Shown here: piece after piece, positions 12,660-24,089 of the stretch
How the letters are laid out: each line of letters begins with the position of its first letter
Position numbering within the stretch: the stretch's first letter is position 1
NCBI RefSeq assembly: GCF_051106095.1
Contig: NC_135785.1
Span: 225,675,045-225,739,044, forward strand
Direction of reading: 5' to 3'
DNA: 64,000 bases
Source of the DNA: Pogona vitticeps
Lineage: Eukaryota > Chordata > Lepidosauria > Squamata > Agamidae
Notes under the pieces: model-generated
What the model was told of the DNA's origin: nothing
What the model saw: the letters and a program-made list of their open reading frames with translations, nothing else
Database searches by the model: none
Translations under genes and position numbers: made by a program

Positions 12660-13755
12660 CTGGTAGTTTTTGAATAATATCACTTTTTTTGCCCCTCCAG
12701 AGACAGCAGAGACAGTGTTCATCTTATTAATATCCTTAAGTACCTTGTTTATTAAGGCAATTCATGATACTAGAAATTCAAACAGGAAGGAACCTTGGCA
12801 GCTTTTACAGTTGCAAAGTTCAATTTTAGTCCATTTCCAGTGACATGTTCAGTTGCATGTGGTGGAAATGGACTAAGTAAGAGCACACCAACCCATGCCA
12901 AAAATCTAGAAGCCCTGACGGGGACTCCAAAGGTACAGGTTGGGGTACCCTGGGTATAAACAGGGTCAAATTGATCCGTGCATTGTGCAATTGCCAAACA
13001 AAGAGAGCCAACCCATCTGCCCCTGCAAAGCAGCAAAGAGGGGGACAAATGCCCATCTAGTGAGCGCTATGTCTTCTGAGCTGATGCAAGCTATAATGAA
13101 TAAATATCTCGTTTAGAGACAAAGCATATTTTTGTACTGTACTTTCTTTTTAAAATTTACCAGTATGCACATTTAATCAGTGCATTATCCTTTCTTTCCC
13201 CAAATTTCATTTTCTTTCACACACAAAAAACATGTTGCAAATTTTTATTTGCATTTTTAGCATTTCTGCAAAGTATTCTATTATTTGATTGCTGTGTTTG
13301 CTACATAGTTGTTTGCATCGCATGTGTCATTCTGGGTGTCTTCGGACAGAAGAAAAGCATACCATATAAATGAAAGTAATAAAAACTATATAAATAATAA
13401 AGATAACAATTGTCTATGTTCTGCCTTAAAATAGCATCTTTTTTTTCTTAAAATAGCACATAACTACAACTGAAGTTAAAAGTGTCTCTTAAAACATTAC
13501 TGTGGTAGTATCACCTGCAGTCGAAAGAATGTTCTCACTATAAACAGCATTGTAGACTTCCTGTGGAGAAACCACTACTTTTCCCCCAGAACTTTGAACA
13601 ATGCTTGTGGCCAGAGCATCAAAGTAATTTTGCATGCGCACATTTTCCATTAAGAGTAACACTGCCTACTTTCTTGACACACATGACAGACATGCCAGGA
13701 TCTAGTGGGGCAACACCCTGTATTTGTTCACTTTGTATGGAAGCAGCTGCCGAGA
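12660..13755. other. Unrecognised non-coding
   Basis: AT-rich sequence. A slightly GC-richer patch at 12830-13050 has short open frames on the minus strand but no recognisable protein. Confidence 0.35.
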
Positions 13756-13760
13756 CCAAC

Positions 13761-14052
13761 AGTGTTTCCCCAAAAACAAGACAGGGTCTTATATTACTTT
13801 TTGCTCTCCCCCCCCCAAAAAAAAAACACATTAGGATTTATTTTGAGGTGATATTTTATTCTTTTCATGTACAACAATCTACATTTATTCAAACACAGTT
13901 ATGTTATCTTCTTCTGGTTGCTGCACAATGGTGGAGGGCGGGGTTTCACTCAATTGGGGCTTATTTTGGGGGTAGGGCTTATATTATGAGCATCCTGAAA
14001 AATCATACTAGGGCTTATTTTCAGGTTAGGTCTTATTTTCAAAGAAACAGGG
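13761..14052 (+). mobile_element. Short TA-target DNA element, same family, copy 2
   Basis: It runs from gtgtttccccaaaaacaag to agaaacaggg followed by TA, with the family body 'gggcttattttgggggtagggcttatatta'. The left TA is not preserved. Confidence 0.7.
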
Positions 14053-14137
14053 TAATAGAAATAGTTTTCTTAAGTGAAGAGAAACTATTCATTAAAGAAC
14101 AAAGTTCTTACTGAGTCATACCCTTCCGGAATTACTT

Positions 14138-14625
14138 TGTTGTTGTTTAGTCGTTAAGTCATGTCTGACTCTTTGTGACCCCATGGACCAGAGCACACCA
14201 GGCCCTCCTGTCTTCCGCTGCCTCCCGGACTTTGGTCAAATTCATATTTGTAGCTTTGATGACACTGTCCAACCATCTCATCCTCTGTCGTTCCCTTCTC
14301 CTCTTGACATCACACTTTCCCAATATCAGGGTCTTTTTCAGGGAGTCTTCTCTCCTCATCAGATGGCCAAAGTATTGGAGCCTCAGCTTCAGGATCTGTC
14401 TTTCCAGTGAGCACTCAGGGTTGATTTCCTTAAGAACGGATAGGGGACTCTCAAGTGTTTCCTCCAACACTACAACCCAAAAGCATCAATTCTTCAGTGG
14501 ACAGCCTTTTTTATGGTCCAGCTCTCACTTCCATACATCGCTACTGGAAAAAGCATAGCTTTGACTATGCAGACCTTTGTCGTCAAGGTGATGTCTCTGC
14601 TTTTTAAGATACTGTCTAGGTTTGT
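14138..14625 (-). mobile_element. Bov-B (RTE) LINE, 3' end
   Basis: The minus strand encodes the tail of the Bov-B reverse transcriptase protein: LQYFGHLMRREDSLKKTL, a basic run RRRERQRMRWLDS, and DRRAWCALVHGVTKSQT, all typical of Bov-B including the ruminant copies. Its 3' end (left side here) is ttgttgttgtttagtcgtt, the known Bov-B tail. The piece is 5'-truncated, which is normal for LINE insertion. Confidence 0.85.
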
Positions 14626-14735
14626 CAGATCTGGGTTCATTCACATGAAAGCTCAATGGGGAGTGGCACTGGTAAATACTTTGGAAACCACAAGAGAGTT
14701 GCCATAAGTTGGAATCAACATAACAGCACATAAAA
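14626..14735 (+). repeat. SINE 3' portion
   Basis: The stretch 'ggggagtggcactggtaaat ... gccataagttggaatcaaca' matches the forward SINE tail seen at 6950. Only the distal part is present, abutting the Bov-B piece. Confidence 0.5.
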
Positions 14736-14805
14736 CACAAATAATGATTAACAGTTTGGAAATGTCATTCCACTGTGTTTGTAAATCCTTGATGCATTTG
14801 CAGTA

Positions 14806-15077
14806 CAGTGGACCCTCGACTTACAGACGGCTCGACTTACACACTTTTCGAGTTACAGACTTCTCTGGCTGCAAAATTTAGATTCAACTTGCAGCCAGAG
14901 AATTGACTTACAGACCAGAAAAAAACCAAAATGGAATAAAAATAGAATAAAAACCACTGGTTATGGGATTAATTGGTTTTCAGTGCATTGTAGGTCAATG
15001 GAGATTTGACTTACAGACTTTTCGACTTGCAGCCACCATTCCAATACAGATTAATTCCTTAAGTAGAGGGTCCACTG
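14806..15077. mobile_element. Tigger-like TA-target MITE
   Basis: The terminal inverted repeats are cagtggaccctcgacttac on the left and gtagagggtccactg on the right, with TA target duplications at 14804-14805 and 15078-15079. It is 272 bp with no coding capacity. The internal arms (gacttacagac words) are themselves complementary. It ends 14 bp before the Tc1 element. Confidence 0.8.
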
Positions 15078-15091
15078 TATAGTTCTGCATA

Positions 15092-15333
15092 CAGTACATC
15101 ACGGAAGTGAGTACACCCCCTCACATTTCATAAATATTTTAGTATATCATTTCATGTGACAACACTGAAGAAATGACACTTGGCTACAATGTAAAGGAGT
15201 GAGTATACAGCTTGTATAACAGTGTAAATTTGCTGTCCTCTCAAAATAACGCAACACACAGCCATTAATGTCTAAACCGCTGGCAACAAAAATGAGTACA
15301 CCTTTAAGTGACAATATCCAAATTGGGCCCAAA
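15092..15333 (+). repeat. Left terminal inverted repeat of the Tc1 element
   Basis: This matches the reverse complement of 16469-16711 with scattered mismatches, including the shared segment ataacgcaacacacagccat and the inner boundary word aattgggccc. Confidence 0.85.
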
Positions 15334-15452
15334 TTGGGCCCAATTTTCCCTCCCTGGTGTCATGAGACCCGTTAGTATCACAAGTCTCAGGCGTGAAGGG
15401 GGAGCAGGTATTATCGCTCTCACTCTCTCAGACTGGTCACTGGAAGTTCCAC

Positions 15453-16464
15453 ATGGTACCTCATGGTAAAGAGCTATCTGATTTGAAAAAACCAATTGTT
15501 GCATAAAGATGGCCAAGGCTATAAGAAGATTGCCAAAACTCTGAAATTGAGGTGCAGCACAGTGGCCAAGACCATACAGCGGTTTAACAAGACAGGTTCC
15601 ACTCAGAACAGGCCTCACCATAGTCAGCCAAAGAAGTTGAGTGCCTGTGCTCAGCGTCACGTCCAGAGGTTGGCTTTAGGAAATGGATGTATGAGTGCTG
15701 CCAGCATTGCTGCAGAGGTTGAAGGGGTGGGGTCAGTTTGTCAGTATTCAGACCATACACCACACACTGCATCAAATTAGTCTCTAGGGCTGTTGTCCCA
15801 GAAGGAAGCCTCTTCTAAAGATGATGCACAAGAAAGCCCGCCTACAGTTTGCTTCAGACAAGCAGACTAAGGACATGGATTTCTGGAACCATGTCCTGTG
15901 GTCCGATGAGACCAAGATAAACTTATTTGGTTTAGATGGTGTCAAGCGTATGTGGCGGCAACCAGGTGAGGAATACAAAGACAAATGTGTCGTGCCTAAA
16001 GTCAAACATGGTGGTGGGAGTGTCATGGTCTGGGGCTGCATTTCTGCTGCCGGCATTGGGGAGCTACAGTTCATTGAGGGAACCATGAATGCCAACATGT
16101 ATTTTGACATACTGAAGCAGAGCATGATCCCTGCCCTTCAGAGACTGGGCTCCAGGGCAATATTCCAACATGGTAGCGACCCTAAACACACCTCCAAAAC
16201 AAACACTGCCTTGCTATAGCAGCTGAGGGTAAAGGTGATGGACTGGCCAAGCATGTCTTCAAACCTAAACCCTGTTGAGTATCTGTGGAGCATCCTGAAA
16301 TGGAAGGTGGAGATGCACACGGTCTCTAAAATCCACCAGCTCTGTGATGTCGTCATGGAGGACTGGAAGAGGACTCCAGTGGCAACCTGTGAAGCTCTGG
16401 TGAATTCTATGCCCAAGAGGGTTAAGGCAGTGCTCGAAAATACTGGTGGCCACACAAAATTATT
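15453..16464 (+). pseudogene. Tc1 transposase, broken
   Basis: The N-terminal paired-like helix-turn-helix region is readable (KDGQGYKKIAKTLKLRCSTV; a second helix set near 15640-15770). It is followed by the DDE catalytic part with HVLWSDETKINLFG (first Asp at about 15906), VMVWGCISAAG, FQHGSDPKHTS (position of the second Asp at about 16180, here GSDPKHTS where active relatives have QDNDPKHT) and DWPSMSSNLNPVEYLWSILK (Glu at about 16277). A +1 shift follows the first 17 codons, a further frame change lies near 15750-15790, and there is an in-frame stop at 16217-16219. The protein would be about 340 residues, the usual Tc1 length. Confidence 0.9.
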
Positions 16465-16468
16465 GACA

Positions 16469-16711
16469 CTTTGGGCCCAATTTGGACATTGTAACTTAGG
16501 GGTTTACTCATTTTTGTTGCCAGCAGTTTATAAATTAATGGCTGTGTGTTGCGTTATTTTGAGGGGACAGCATATTTACACTATTATACAAGCTGTATAC
16601 TCACCACTTTACATTGTAGCCAAGTGTCATTGCTTCAGTGTTGTCACATGAAAAGATATACTAATATATTTATGAAATGTGATGGAGTGTACTCACTTCT
16701 GTGATATACTG
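16469..16711 (-). repeat. Right terminal inverted repeat of the Tc1 element
   Basis: This is the partner of 15092-15333 and ends in gtgatatactg before the TA target copy. Confidence 0.85.
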
Positions 16712-16763
16712 TACAGTATGTTTCTTTTGAAGCATGTTCTACTATATCTAACTATATCTTCCC

Positions 16764-17680
16764 CCGAAGAGTGAGGTTCGCAGCTTGAGCATCTGCCTGG
16801 ACCCGGATCTCACCCAGGTGGCATCTGTGGTCTGGGCAGCCCATTTCCATCTTTGGAGGATTGCCCAGCTGTGTCCCGATCCAGACGGGGGGGCACTCAT
16901 GACACTGATTCATGCCCTCGTAATCTCAAGAATAGACTACTGCAGTGCTCTCTACATGAGGTTAATGCAGAGACTTGAACAGGTCCAAAATTTGGCGGCC
17001 AGATTAATAACCGGGGTGAAAGAATTCCAGCACATCTCCTCCACTCTGGCCGTTCTCATTGGCTACCAGTTCATTTCCGCATCGACTTCAAGGTTATGAT
17101 AATAACATTCAAAGCCCTAAATGGTTTAGGGCCTCGGTACCTATCAGAACGCCTGCTCCCAGCCAGATCTGTCCATAATACTCATTTTTCACAGGCAGGG
17201 CAGTTGAGGACCTTGATCCCGAAGGAGGCCCAGAGGGAAATAACAAGAAACCGGGCCTTCTCAGTGCCCCCCCCCCCGCCTATGGAATAACCTGCCAATT
17301 GAGATCCGCCTGGCACCCTCGCTAGATGGGTTTAAATGAACATTGAAAACCTGGCTCTTCAATCAGGCTTTCCCAGAGCATTAAGATCTTGGCCTCCATT
17401 TTACCATCCTTTATGTCATCCTCTCCATCACCCTTTTTTTCCACCTTTATTGCCATCTGCTTTAATTCATCCTATTTGGCTTGTATTAATTAATTTATTT
17501 TTATTGTGTTTTAATATTGTTGTTTCTACTGGCGTTAGCCACCCAGAGTGGCCTGCTTTTTTATTCTATCTTAATTTATGTAATTATTATTTGTGATGTG
17601 GTTTGTTATATGTTTCTTTTTTAAATGCATGTTGTAAGCCGCCTAGAGTGGTCACAATTGACTAGATAGGCGGGGTATAA
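16764..17680 (+). mobile_element. L2/CR1-type LINE, 3' end
   Basis: The C-terminal part of a reverse transcriptase is readable: LDPDLTQVASVVWAAHFHLWRIAQL, HALVISRIDYCSALY, then FKALNGLGPRYLSERLLPA and the RAFS...PPPPME region. It is followed by a 3' UTR ending 'gccgcctagagtggtcacaa ... ggcggggtataaatg' and an AAAT tail. This order is typical of the L2-like LINEs common in lizards. It has a few frame changes and is 5'-truncated. Confidence 0.8.
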
Positions 17681-17686
17681 ATGAAA

Positions 17687-17717
<31 letters not shown>

Positions 17718-17771
17718 ATGGCATGGGGTAATAAACAAACAAACAAACAAACAAACAAATAAATAAATAAT
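17681..17771 (+). repeat. (AAAT)n/(AAAC)n tail microsatellite
   Basis: AAAT repeats, a short spacer (ggcatggggt), then AAAC and AAAT repeats. This is the expanded 3' tail of the LINE on its left. Confidence 0.8.
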
Positions 17772-17979
17772 GAATAACTGAGCTTACTTTTAGACATGTG
17801 AGCAGGAGAAAGCCTTCCTCAAATCCATTTTTGTACAAATTCATCTCCTTTCCCATCCTGTTAGATGTTCAACAAGGGGGGACTGGAAACATTTTGTTGC
17901 CTGAGACAAAAATCAAGATACTGGCTTTCCCAGATTTAATGTCAGAGAAATCAAAAGCACTTACAAATGAAACCCATTA

Positions 17980-18318
17980 CAGTGGTGCCTCGCTTAACGA
18001 GTGCACCGTTTAACGAAGAATCCGTATAGCGATCCCTTTTTGGGGATCGCTATACGGATCTGCCCCAATCGCCGCACTCGCTTTGCGACGATTGGGGCGT
18101 CCGGCAGCCATTTTGGAGCCGCCGATCAGCTGTTCAGCGGCTCCAAAATGGCCGCCGGACGCGAAAACATCGCTGGAGGGGTAAGTTTGGACGCTTATTG
18201 GAACGCATTAAACTAAGTTTAATGCGTTCCAATAGGCTTTCCTTGCCCGTACAGCGATGTTTTTGCATAGCGAAGGTTAATCCGGAACGGATTAACCTCG
18301 CTATACGGGGCACCACTG
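17980..18318. mobile_element. Tigger-like TA-target MITE, 'ggtgcctcgc' family, copy 1
   Basis: The ends are cagtggtgcctcgcttaacg and ctatacggggcaccactg, with TA at 17978-17979 and 18319-18320. Two long internal hairpins are visible: one around 18020-18060 (gatccctttttggggatc at its centre) and one around 18105-18155 (cattttggagccgccgatc / cggctccaaaatgg). It has no coding capacity. Confidence 0.85.
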
Positions 18319-18329
18319 TATTTGTTGCC

Positions 18330-20190
18330 TCAGATGGCTGTCTCACTGACTTGCTGTTTTATTGTATCAACCACACTGGAGTCAAGTTCTGAACATGTTG
18401 GCAAGGCTTCAAAGATCTTCTCAACAGCAACAACAAAAATGGAATGGTAAGGCTGAAATTCTCTAATAGGGAGTTTCCTCCCAATGAACAACAGACAAAT
18501 TTGGCCATCTAGTGCAAACCCATATTTCAGAAGAAGGATTTTGCTTAAGATCACAGCAAAGAGCAAAAGGTTACATTTTTCTTCCTCATGCAGTCTTGAT
18601 CAGTGTCAGCCCTTGCACATCCCCAATGTTAATATACATTTCAGAAGAACCCTGAATACTCAATACAATTACATCATGTCTTCGTTCACTGCTGGAAAAT
18701 ATCTGAAAAGAGTAATTCAAAACATACTTCTTATTTGCTAATGTCTCTCTTCCTTCCAGTGTTAGCCCTTCCTGCTGTGGCTCATCCACTGGACTACACT
18801 TGCACTCTTGTCACTAGAAGAAATCTTTTTTCAAGTCCAGCCTGATATATTTTCCCACGTCCACTCACTTCATGTGCAAAGGCCAACAAGAGTAACTGTC
18901 GGACTTACTGCCTTAAATACCAGTGTTGAAACAGTCTCCTGTGTTGCACCCAAGGCTAGCAAAAAGAACTATCTCGGGAAGCCTGGAGCAGACTACACAC
19001 ACTGCTCTAGATGGCAACAAAGAAGCTGAAAGGGTGTGGGGCTGGATGTGAGCAACCTCACTCTGTTCTCTGCCCCAGAGTCATGGCTGGGGACAATTGC
19101 ACCAGGCCTCATAAATGGAGGGGACCTCATTCACTGCCACTAGCCCTGTTCAGGCATTCAAGAAAGGCTTAATGTGAAAGCAACCACCAAAACAGAGTTT
19201 TAGCTCCACCTAGATGGTCTGAAGAGGAAAGCTTCTGCTATATACACAATTGGGCAAAATCATGGTTCCAGACTGCACAGGGGGGTTCAACATGTAGCAG
19301 ACTGTCTCCTGTTCAGATTCACCCAAATCCCAATGCCCCTCTACAAGGTAGCACTGGGGAAAGGCACCAGAAGTCATTCTATCATGGGCCTGTCAGGATC
19401 TTTAAAAGGCCTTTCTCCCCTCCTGCCTTTGTTCCTCCAAGTCTGCTCTTTTTTTTCAACCATGGGACTTCTTTCATTGCACCTTACAAGAAAAGCTTGT
19501 TTTGCTGACTGCTCTCATGAAGTGTTAAGGTATATGACAGTTTCTCAAGCAGCCCTGCCAGAGGGACAGCCTCTCATCTAGTAGCTGCTTCACGACAGGA
19601 TATCCAAGTAGGCTCATTTCCTAAAAGACGTTGGAAGGCCAGCCTTTTGTCACTGGATTTTCTGCTCTGTCTCAAGCAGAGTGAAACTGTATGGAGCCTA
19701 AGCAAAATAATTAAGGCGATAAATGTAAAGGGTACGGGGAAAGGTTAGCCTTGTTCATTGATGCCCCTCTGCTGGTGGTGGGCGGAGACAGCAGCACAAC
19801 AGCTGGATTGACCTATTTTCTTAACCCCAGTTGTCTGCCTTGATGCTAAGCCAATTTAAACTTTCATAATTCTTAGCTAAAATGATGTACAGTAACATCT
19901 TCACATGTCCTTGCTTTTTAATCTTAACGCAGCCCTTGGGATGTATAATCCAGTCAGATTGCAAGAAACAAGTGTGACTGTCATCTAAGTTTCAACTGTT
20001 CTCATCCCCACACAATGTGAAAGACCCTTTGAAATCTGTCAGAATATCTGCCTGCCTGCCTGCCTAATCTGAGGCTAGACTGCTGAACTAGTTCATGATA
20101 ATGGGATGCAAATGCCGACTTGGACATGTCTTGCCCGGGGGAACACTTTGTCCAGATGTTCTTCTGCGCAAGACTGAAGAGGCAAGGCTG
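18330..20190. other. Unrecognised non-coding
   Basis: Short open frames only, none with a known domain. No element ends recognised. Confidence 0.3.
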
Positions 20191-20199
20191 GCCCAGAGC

Positions 20200-20290
20200 T
20201 TGAAAAATATTACTTTTTTGGACTACAGCTCTCAGAACTCACAGGCAGCAGGGCCTTATGGGTCGGGATTCTGGGAGTGGAAGGTTTTAA
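20200..20290. repeat. Short hAT-type MITE remnant
   Basis: The palindromic pair 'ggactacagctctcagaact ... gggattctgggagtgg' resembles the short hAT elements at 36025 and 38165. Confidence 0.4.
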
Positions 20291-20299
20291 GAAAGAAAA

Positions 20300-23200
20300 A
20301 ACATGGCATGTGGCCAGCTGGCCTATTGTGTACAACTAGTGTATCAATGTGTGTCTTTCTTCTCATTTTTTAAAAACATTAATTGCTGTATTCAATTCTT
20401 TGATGGGAAGGCCAGCCACTCCTTGTAGCTGCTGCTGCAGAATTTCCCAAACATGGGATGGAAAGGAAAATGTTGTGTGATTGACAACCAGTAAAGATAA
20501 ATACAGTATCAGCACTATCTCCTAAAAGACATTTCTAATTGTCTTGAAAATTTCTACAATTTAACAGGAAATATTCGAGGGCCTGCAGCCCTCGTATTTA
20601 TTTCATTGTCACAGCAAAGTAGTAAAGTGTGAAGGAGGGCACACAAACTTACAAAGTAATTTATTCTCATTACTAGCTGCAGTGTTTGAAAAGTAACCAG
20701 TTTTTGTTACTTGTTATAAAATTGAAAACTAATTTGTGCTTCCCATTAATTTCTATAGATTTTTGGGGAAAAAAATAGTATTGGGAAAAGAATGGCATAA
20801 GCATAAAATTTGGAAAATTCTAACACAGTGTTTTAACAGTGCCTGAAAACTGTAGGAAGTGACTTTTGGAATTAGAAAACTTTACTGTTTATACCAATAA
20901 AGCATATTTCATTCTAATTATATTATTATATTATTTATAAAAGGCTATAATTATATTTGTTACTCGCAAAACTAACTAGTTACATAAAACTATGTTACTT
21001 ATAACTTAGTCCTTCAGCCCTAGTCAAGTTACTGTAGCACTTTAATATCTTCTTGCTCAGTAATATGTGTGATCTTCCATCATACTTCCAAAGTGTAGTG
21101 GAGGAACAAATGGGTTTGCCTAATTCAAATCCTTCTTTAAAGATACTCAAATAGCTACTAAAGGAGGTGAAGGTTGTTGCCAATGTCCACCATTTTAATG
21201 CTGCGAGTTCTGTTTTTCCCAGAATAAAAAATTCCTGAGTCATGCAGCAAATTAAACTGAGTATATTTTCAAGTGAGGAGCCATTACTCAAATTTAATTA
21301 GTGAAGATTGTGAATTGATATTAGTCTTCATTAGCATAATGCTATTCCCATGAAAGTACATGTGGGATTTCTGAATTTAAATCATTTCTCTTTAGAATAT
21401 GCAGCTTCTCTTCATCAAAGAGTGGCTTCAGCAGCAGCAATTTTCACTTCAAGAAAACATTTCTAATTTACATTTCTATTCTTCAGTCATGACGGGAGTT
21501 TTATAAATCATTTTGTCAATCTGAAAGATTCCCTCTGTTGAGATTATGAAGCCCTTGTGACAAGAGAACTGTTATTTCAAATGGAAAGGCGATAAAAACT
21601 TCAGCACCTCCGATACGAACTTGATCTATTCTGCAATAATGTTTTGAGCAGAACCTTGGACTCCATTTATCAAATGTACTTCTGTGAGCAGGTTGCTTTC
21701 TCAATAGTAATGAAGCTCCATATGTTTCAGTTTCACTGAAAGTTTAGAAACTGAAAATGAGGTGAGGGAGAAGGAAAAAAAAGATTTATATGACTGAAGC
21801 TAAATGTGAATCAGGATCAGGACAACAGCACTAAAAGTCAAGATTTGTATAAAATGTCCACAAAGGACATTTCCACAGAAGCTGGAGTGACCTATTTTAG
21901 CCATTATTGAATGGCTTGGAAACAGTAAGTGAAATGCTGCTAAATATAATATACTTGTGAGCACAATGAAGCCATGTCTATTTCCAAGAGGATTTTTTTT
22001 TTCAAAAACAGAAATGATTTTGTGTGAGGAAGGAATGGTAAAAACGCAATGTTTAAAAAGTAGCCAGAAAATTACTGTGGGTAGTTACTAGTGGCATGTG
22101 TGTAAATCACATTTGTGTAAATCACCTTTAAAGTGCATTTCCTCATTCTTCTTAAACAAGCATTTGACACTGATCTTGGTTAATTTAAATTCAGTGCTAC
22201 TTTGGATTTTTTTTAAAAATGTTGACATATGTGTTCTAGTTATTAATGGCTAGAATCTTGTTGGTCTCTGCATAAAGGTTGTATAACATGCAGCTAATTG
22301 ACAAGGTTAGTTTTTGTGCCTGGTTATGTGCCTAATTAACAGCAAAAAAGCTATGGCAAGTTATAAAAATGTTTCACAAACACCAATAAGATTCTGGCAG
22401 TTGTTTTAATGTGTGTTTTAAAAAAGTTTTTGAGCCACCTGTTGTGTCTGTATGAAAAGGAAAATCAATCTATTCTACTTTGAAAGAAGCAAAACTTTCA
22501 TTTCTTTCTCTACCAAAGTGGACTGCAAAAGTCATTAATTAAACTATCAAAGTCTATGTTGCTTGGAGCACTTGTGATGGGGGGAAGAGAAAGGATGGAA
22601 AGGCTAGAGATAGGATTTAAAGATTTTTTTTTCCAGCTTTCTTTTTCAAGAGAAATAAACATTTCCCCTCCTTGAATAAAACTGCAATACTGATGTGAAG
22701 GATGAGAATGGGAGATCAGAGAGTGAAATTCCAGCTGATGTGAAGGAACAAAAGGGTATTCATACACCTACTGGAGACAAAATTTGACTATTAACATTTT
22801 TATGTTTTTGAACTTTCCAGAGAATCTAGCTGGCTGCTTTTGACAGCTGAATGCCAAAACAAAGGGACTCTTCTGGACCCCCCCCCCCCCAAAAATACTG
22901 TATCCTCATGGGATCAGCTCTGCCATTCGGTTGGGGCCTTCTTGGATCTTGTGTCCCATGTAGCAGAGCAAAGTGGCTGGTTTCAGATGCCATACTCTGG
23001 CAGGAGAGCAAAATTTGCTGGTTTAGCTCGAACAACAAAAACTTTGGGGCCAACCCTACATCATTATATTCTGTAATTTGACATTAACTACTCAGATTTT
23101 TCACATACTATAGCCAGCTTTGAGCTACAAAACAGCATATATTAATAAACTGATAACGTCACTGAAGGAACACTGGAGATGAAAGTATATCAACAAAATA

Positions 23201-23955
23201 TTAGAGCAAATTGAGGGGTAAAACAAACTAATTATAAGTATATCCATCATGAGCTCACATTGCAGGATAATACTGTGTGTGATTACCTCCACAAAGTATT
23301 CAGTATAGTTATTATCAGTTCCAGTGAAAATGTCATGTGTTTGCATTTTCTACATAGCCAATTTGTGTCACAACAAAGCCCATTTTGTTGGTAAAATCAA
23401 TGTATCTGTACAATTCCAGAGACTATATTGCAAGGGTACAGCAATTACACTGTTTGTGTTGTAGAAAGCCTTTTTAATTAGATTGGTTTATAGGATTAGG
23501 TCATTCTAATTTGCTTTGTGTAACTACCATATCGCGTGCCCCCCCAATGTTTGTTGCATGCACACAAAAGACTGTTGGTGCTAATGTACTAGCTAGTTAG
23601 GTAATGGAGCTAATGATCATTTGCACAGAGATAATTGCTACCAGGTCTCCTGCAGCAGACTTGTCAATATCACACACAGCCATGAGAATTAATTTTTTAT
23701 AAAAAGAATCACCTCTCGGAGTGTACCACAGCATCCAAGCAATCTTTAAGTTGTTCATTAAGGAAGCTGCCAACTTTCTATAATCTTCAGCTAGCTTCTG
23801 TTGACATACCACTGGGCTAAGGATCTCCTTTAAATAAAGCTGATGCAGTATTTACCTGTCAGACACTGCGATGCCATCAAATAATGCTATACAAGTTACT
23901 TAAATGTGAGGTTGTAGCACTGGCATGAGATAATGAATTGTCCTCTTAACCTTAT
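20300..23955. other. Unrecognised non-coding
   Basis: AT-rich unique-looking sequence. A C-run lies at 22880-22890. I found no exon or repeat that I can support. Confidence 0.3.
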
Positions 23956-23964
23956 AAATCAGGA

Positions 23965-24085
23965 TGGGGGGTCCATGGCCATATACATGCCGTTGGACCG
24001 TAGTTCCCATCAGCCCTAGTCGTTAAAGCCAATGGAAAGGGATAAGATGAGTTGCAGTACAATTCCTGGAAGGTCAACCAGGCCA
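23965..24085. repeat. Short hAT-type MITE remnant
   Basis: It contains 'ggaccgtagttcccatcagc', the conserved arm of a common squamate palindromic element related to the one at 31335. Confidence 0.4.
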
Positions 24086-24089
24086 GCTA

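Larger units (their letters stand above)
15092..16711 (+). mobile_element. Tc1-family DNA transposon, full length, inactive
   Basis: The element is 1620 bp, flanked by TA at 15090-15091 and 16712-16713. Its terminal inverted repeats are about 240 bp each (cagtacatcacggaagtgag / ctcacttctgtgatatactg) and enclose one transposase gene. Both ends are intact but the gene is broken. TIRs of this length are long for Tc1 elements and are of the extended type seen in some Tc1 families. Confidence 0.92.
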
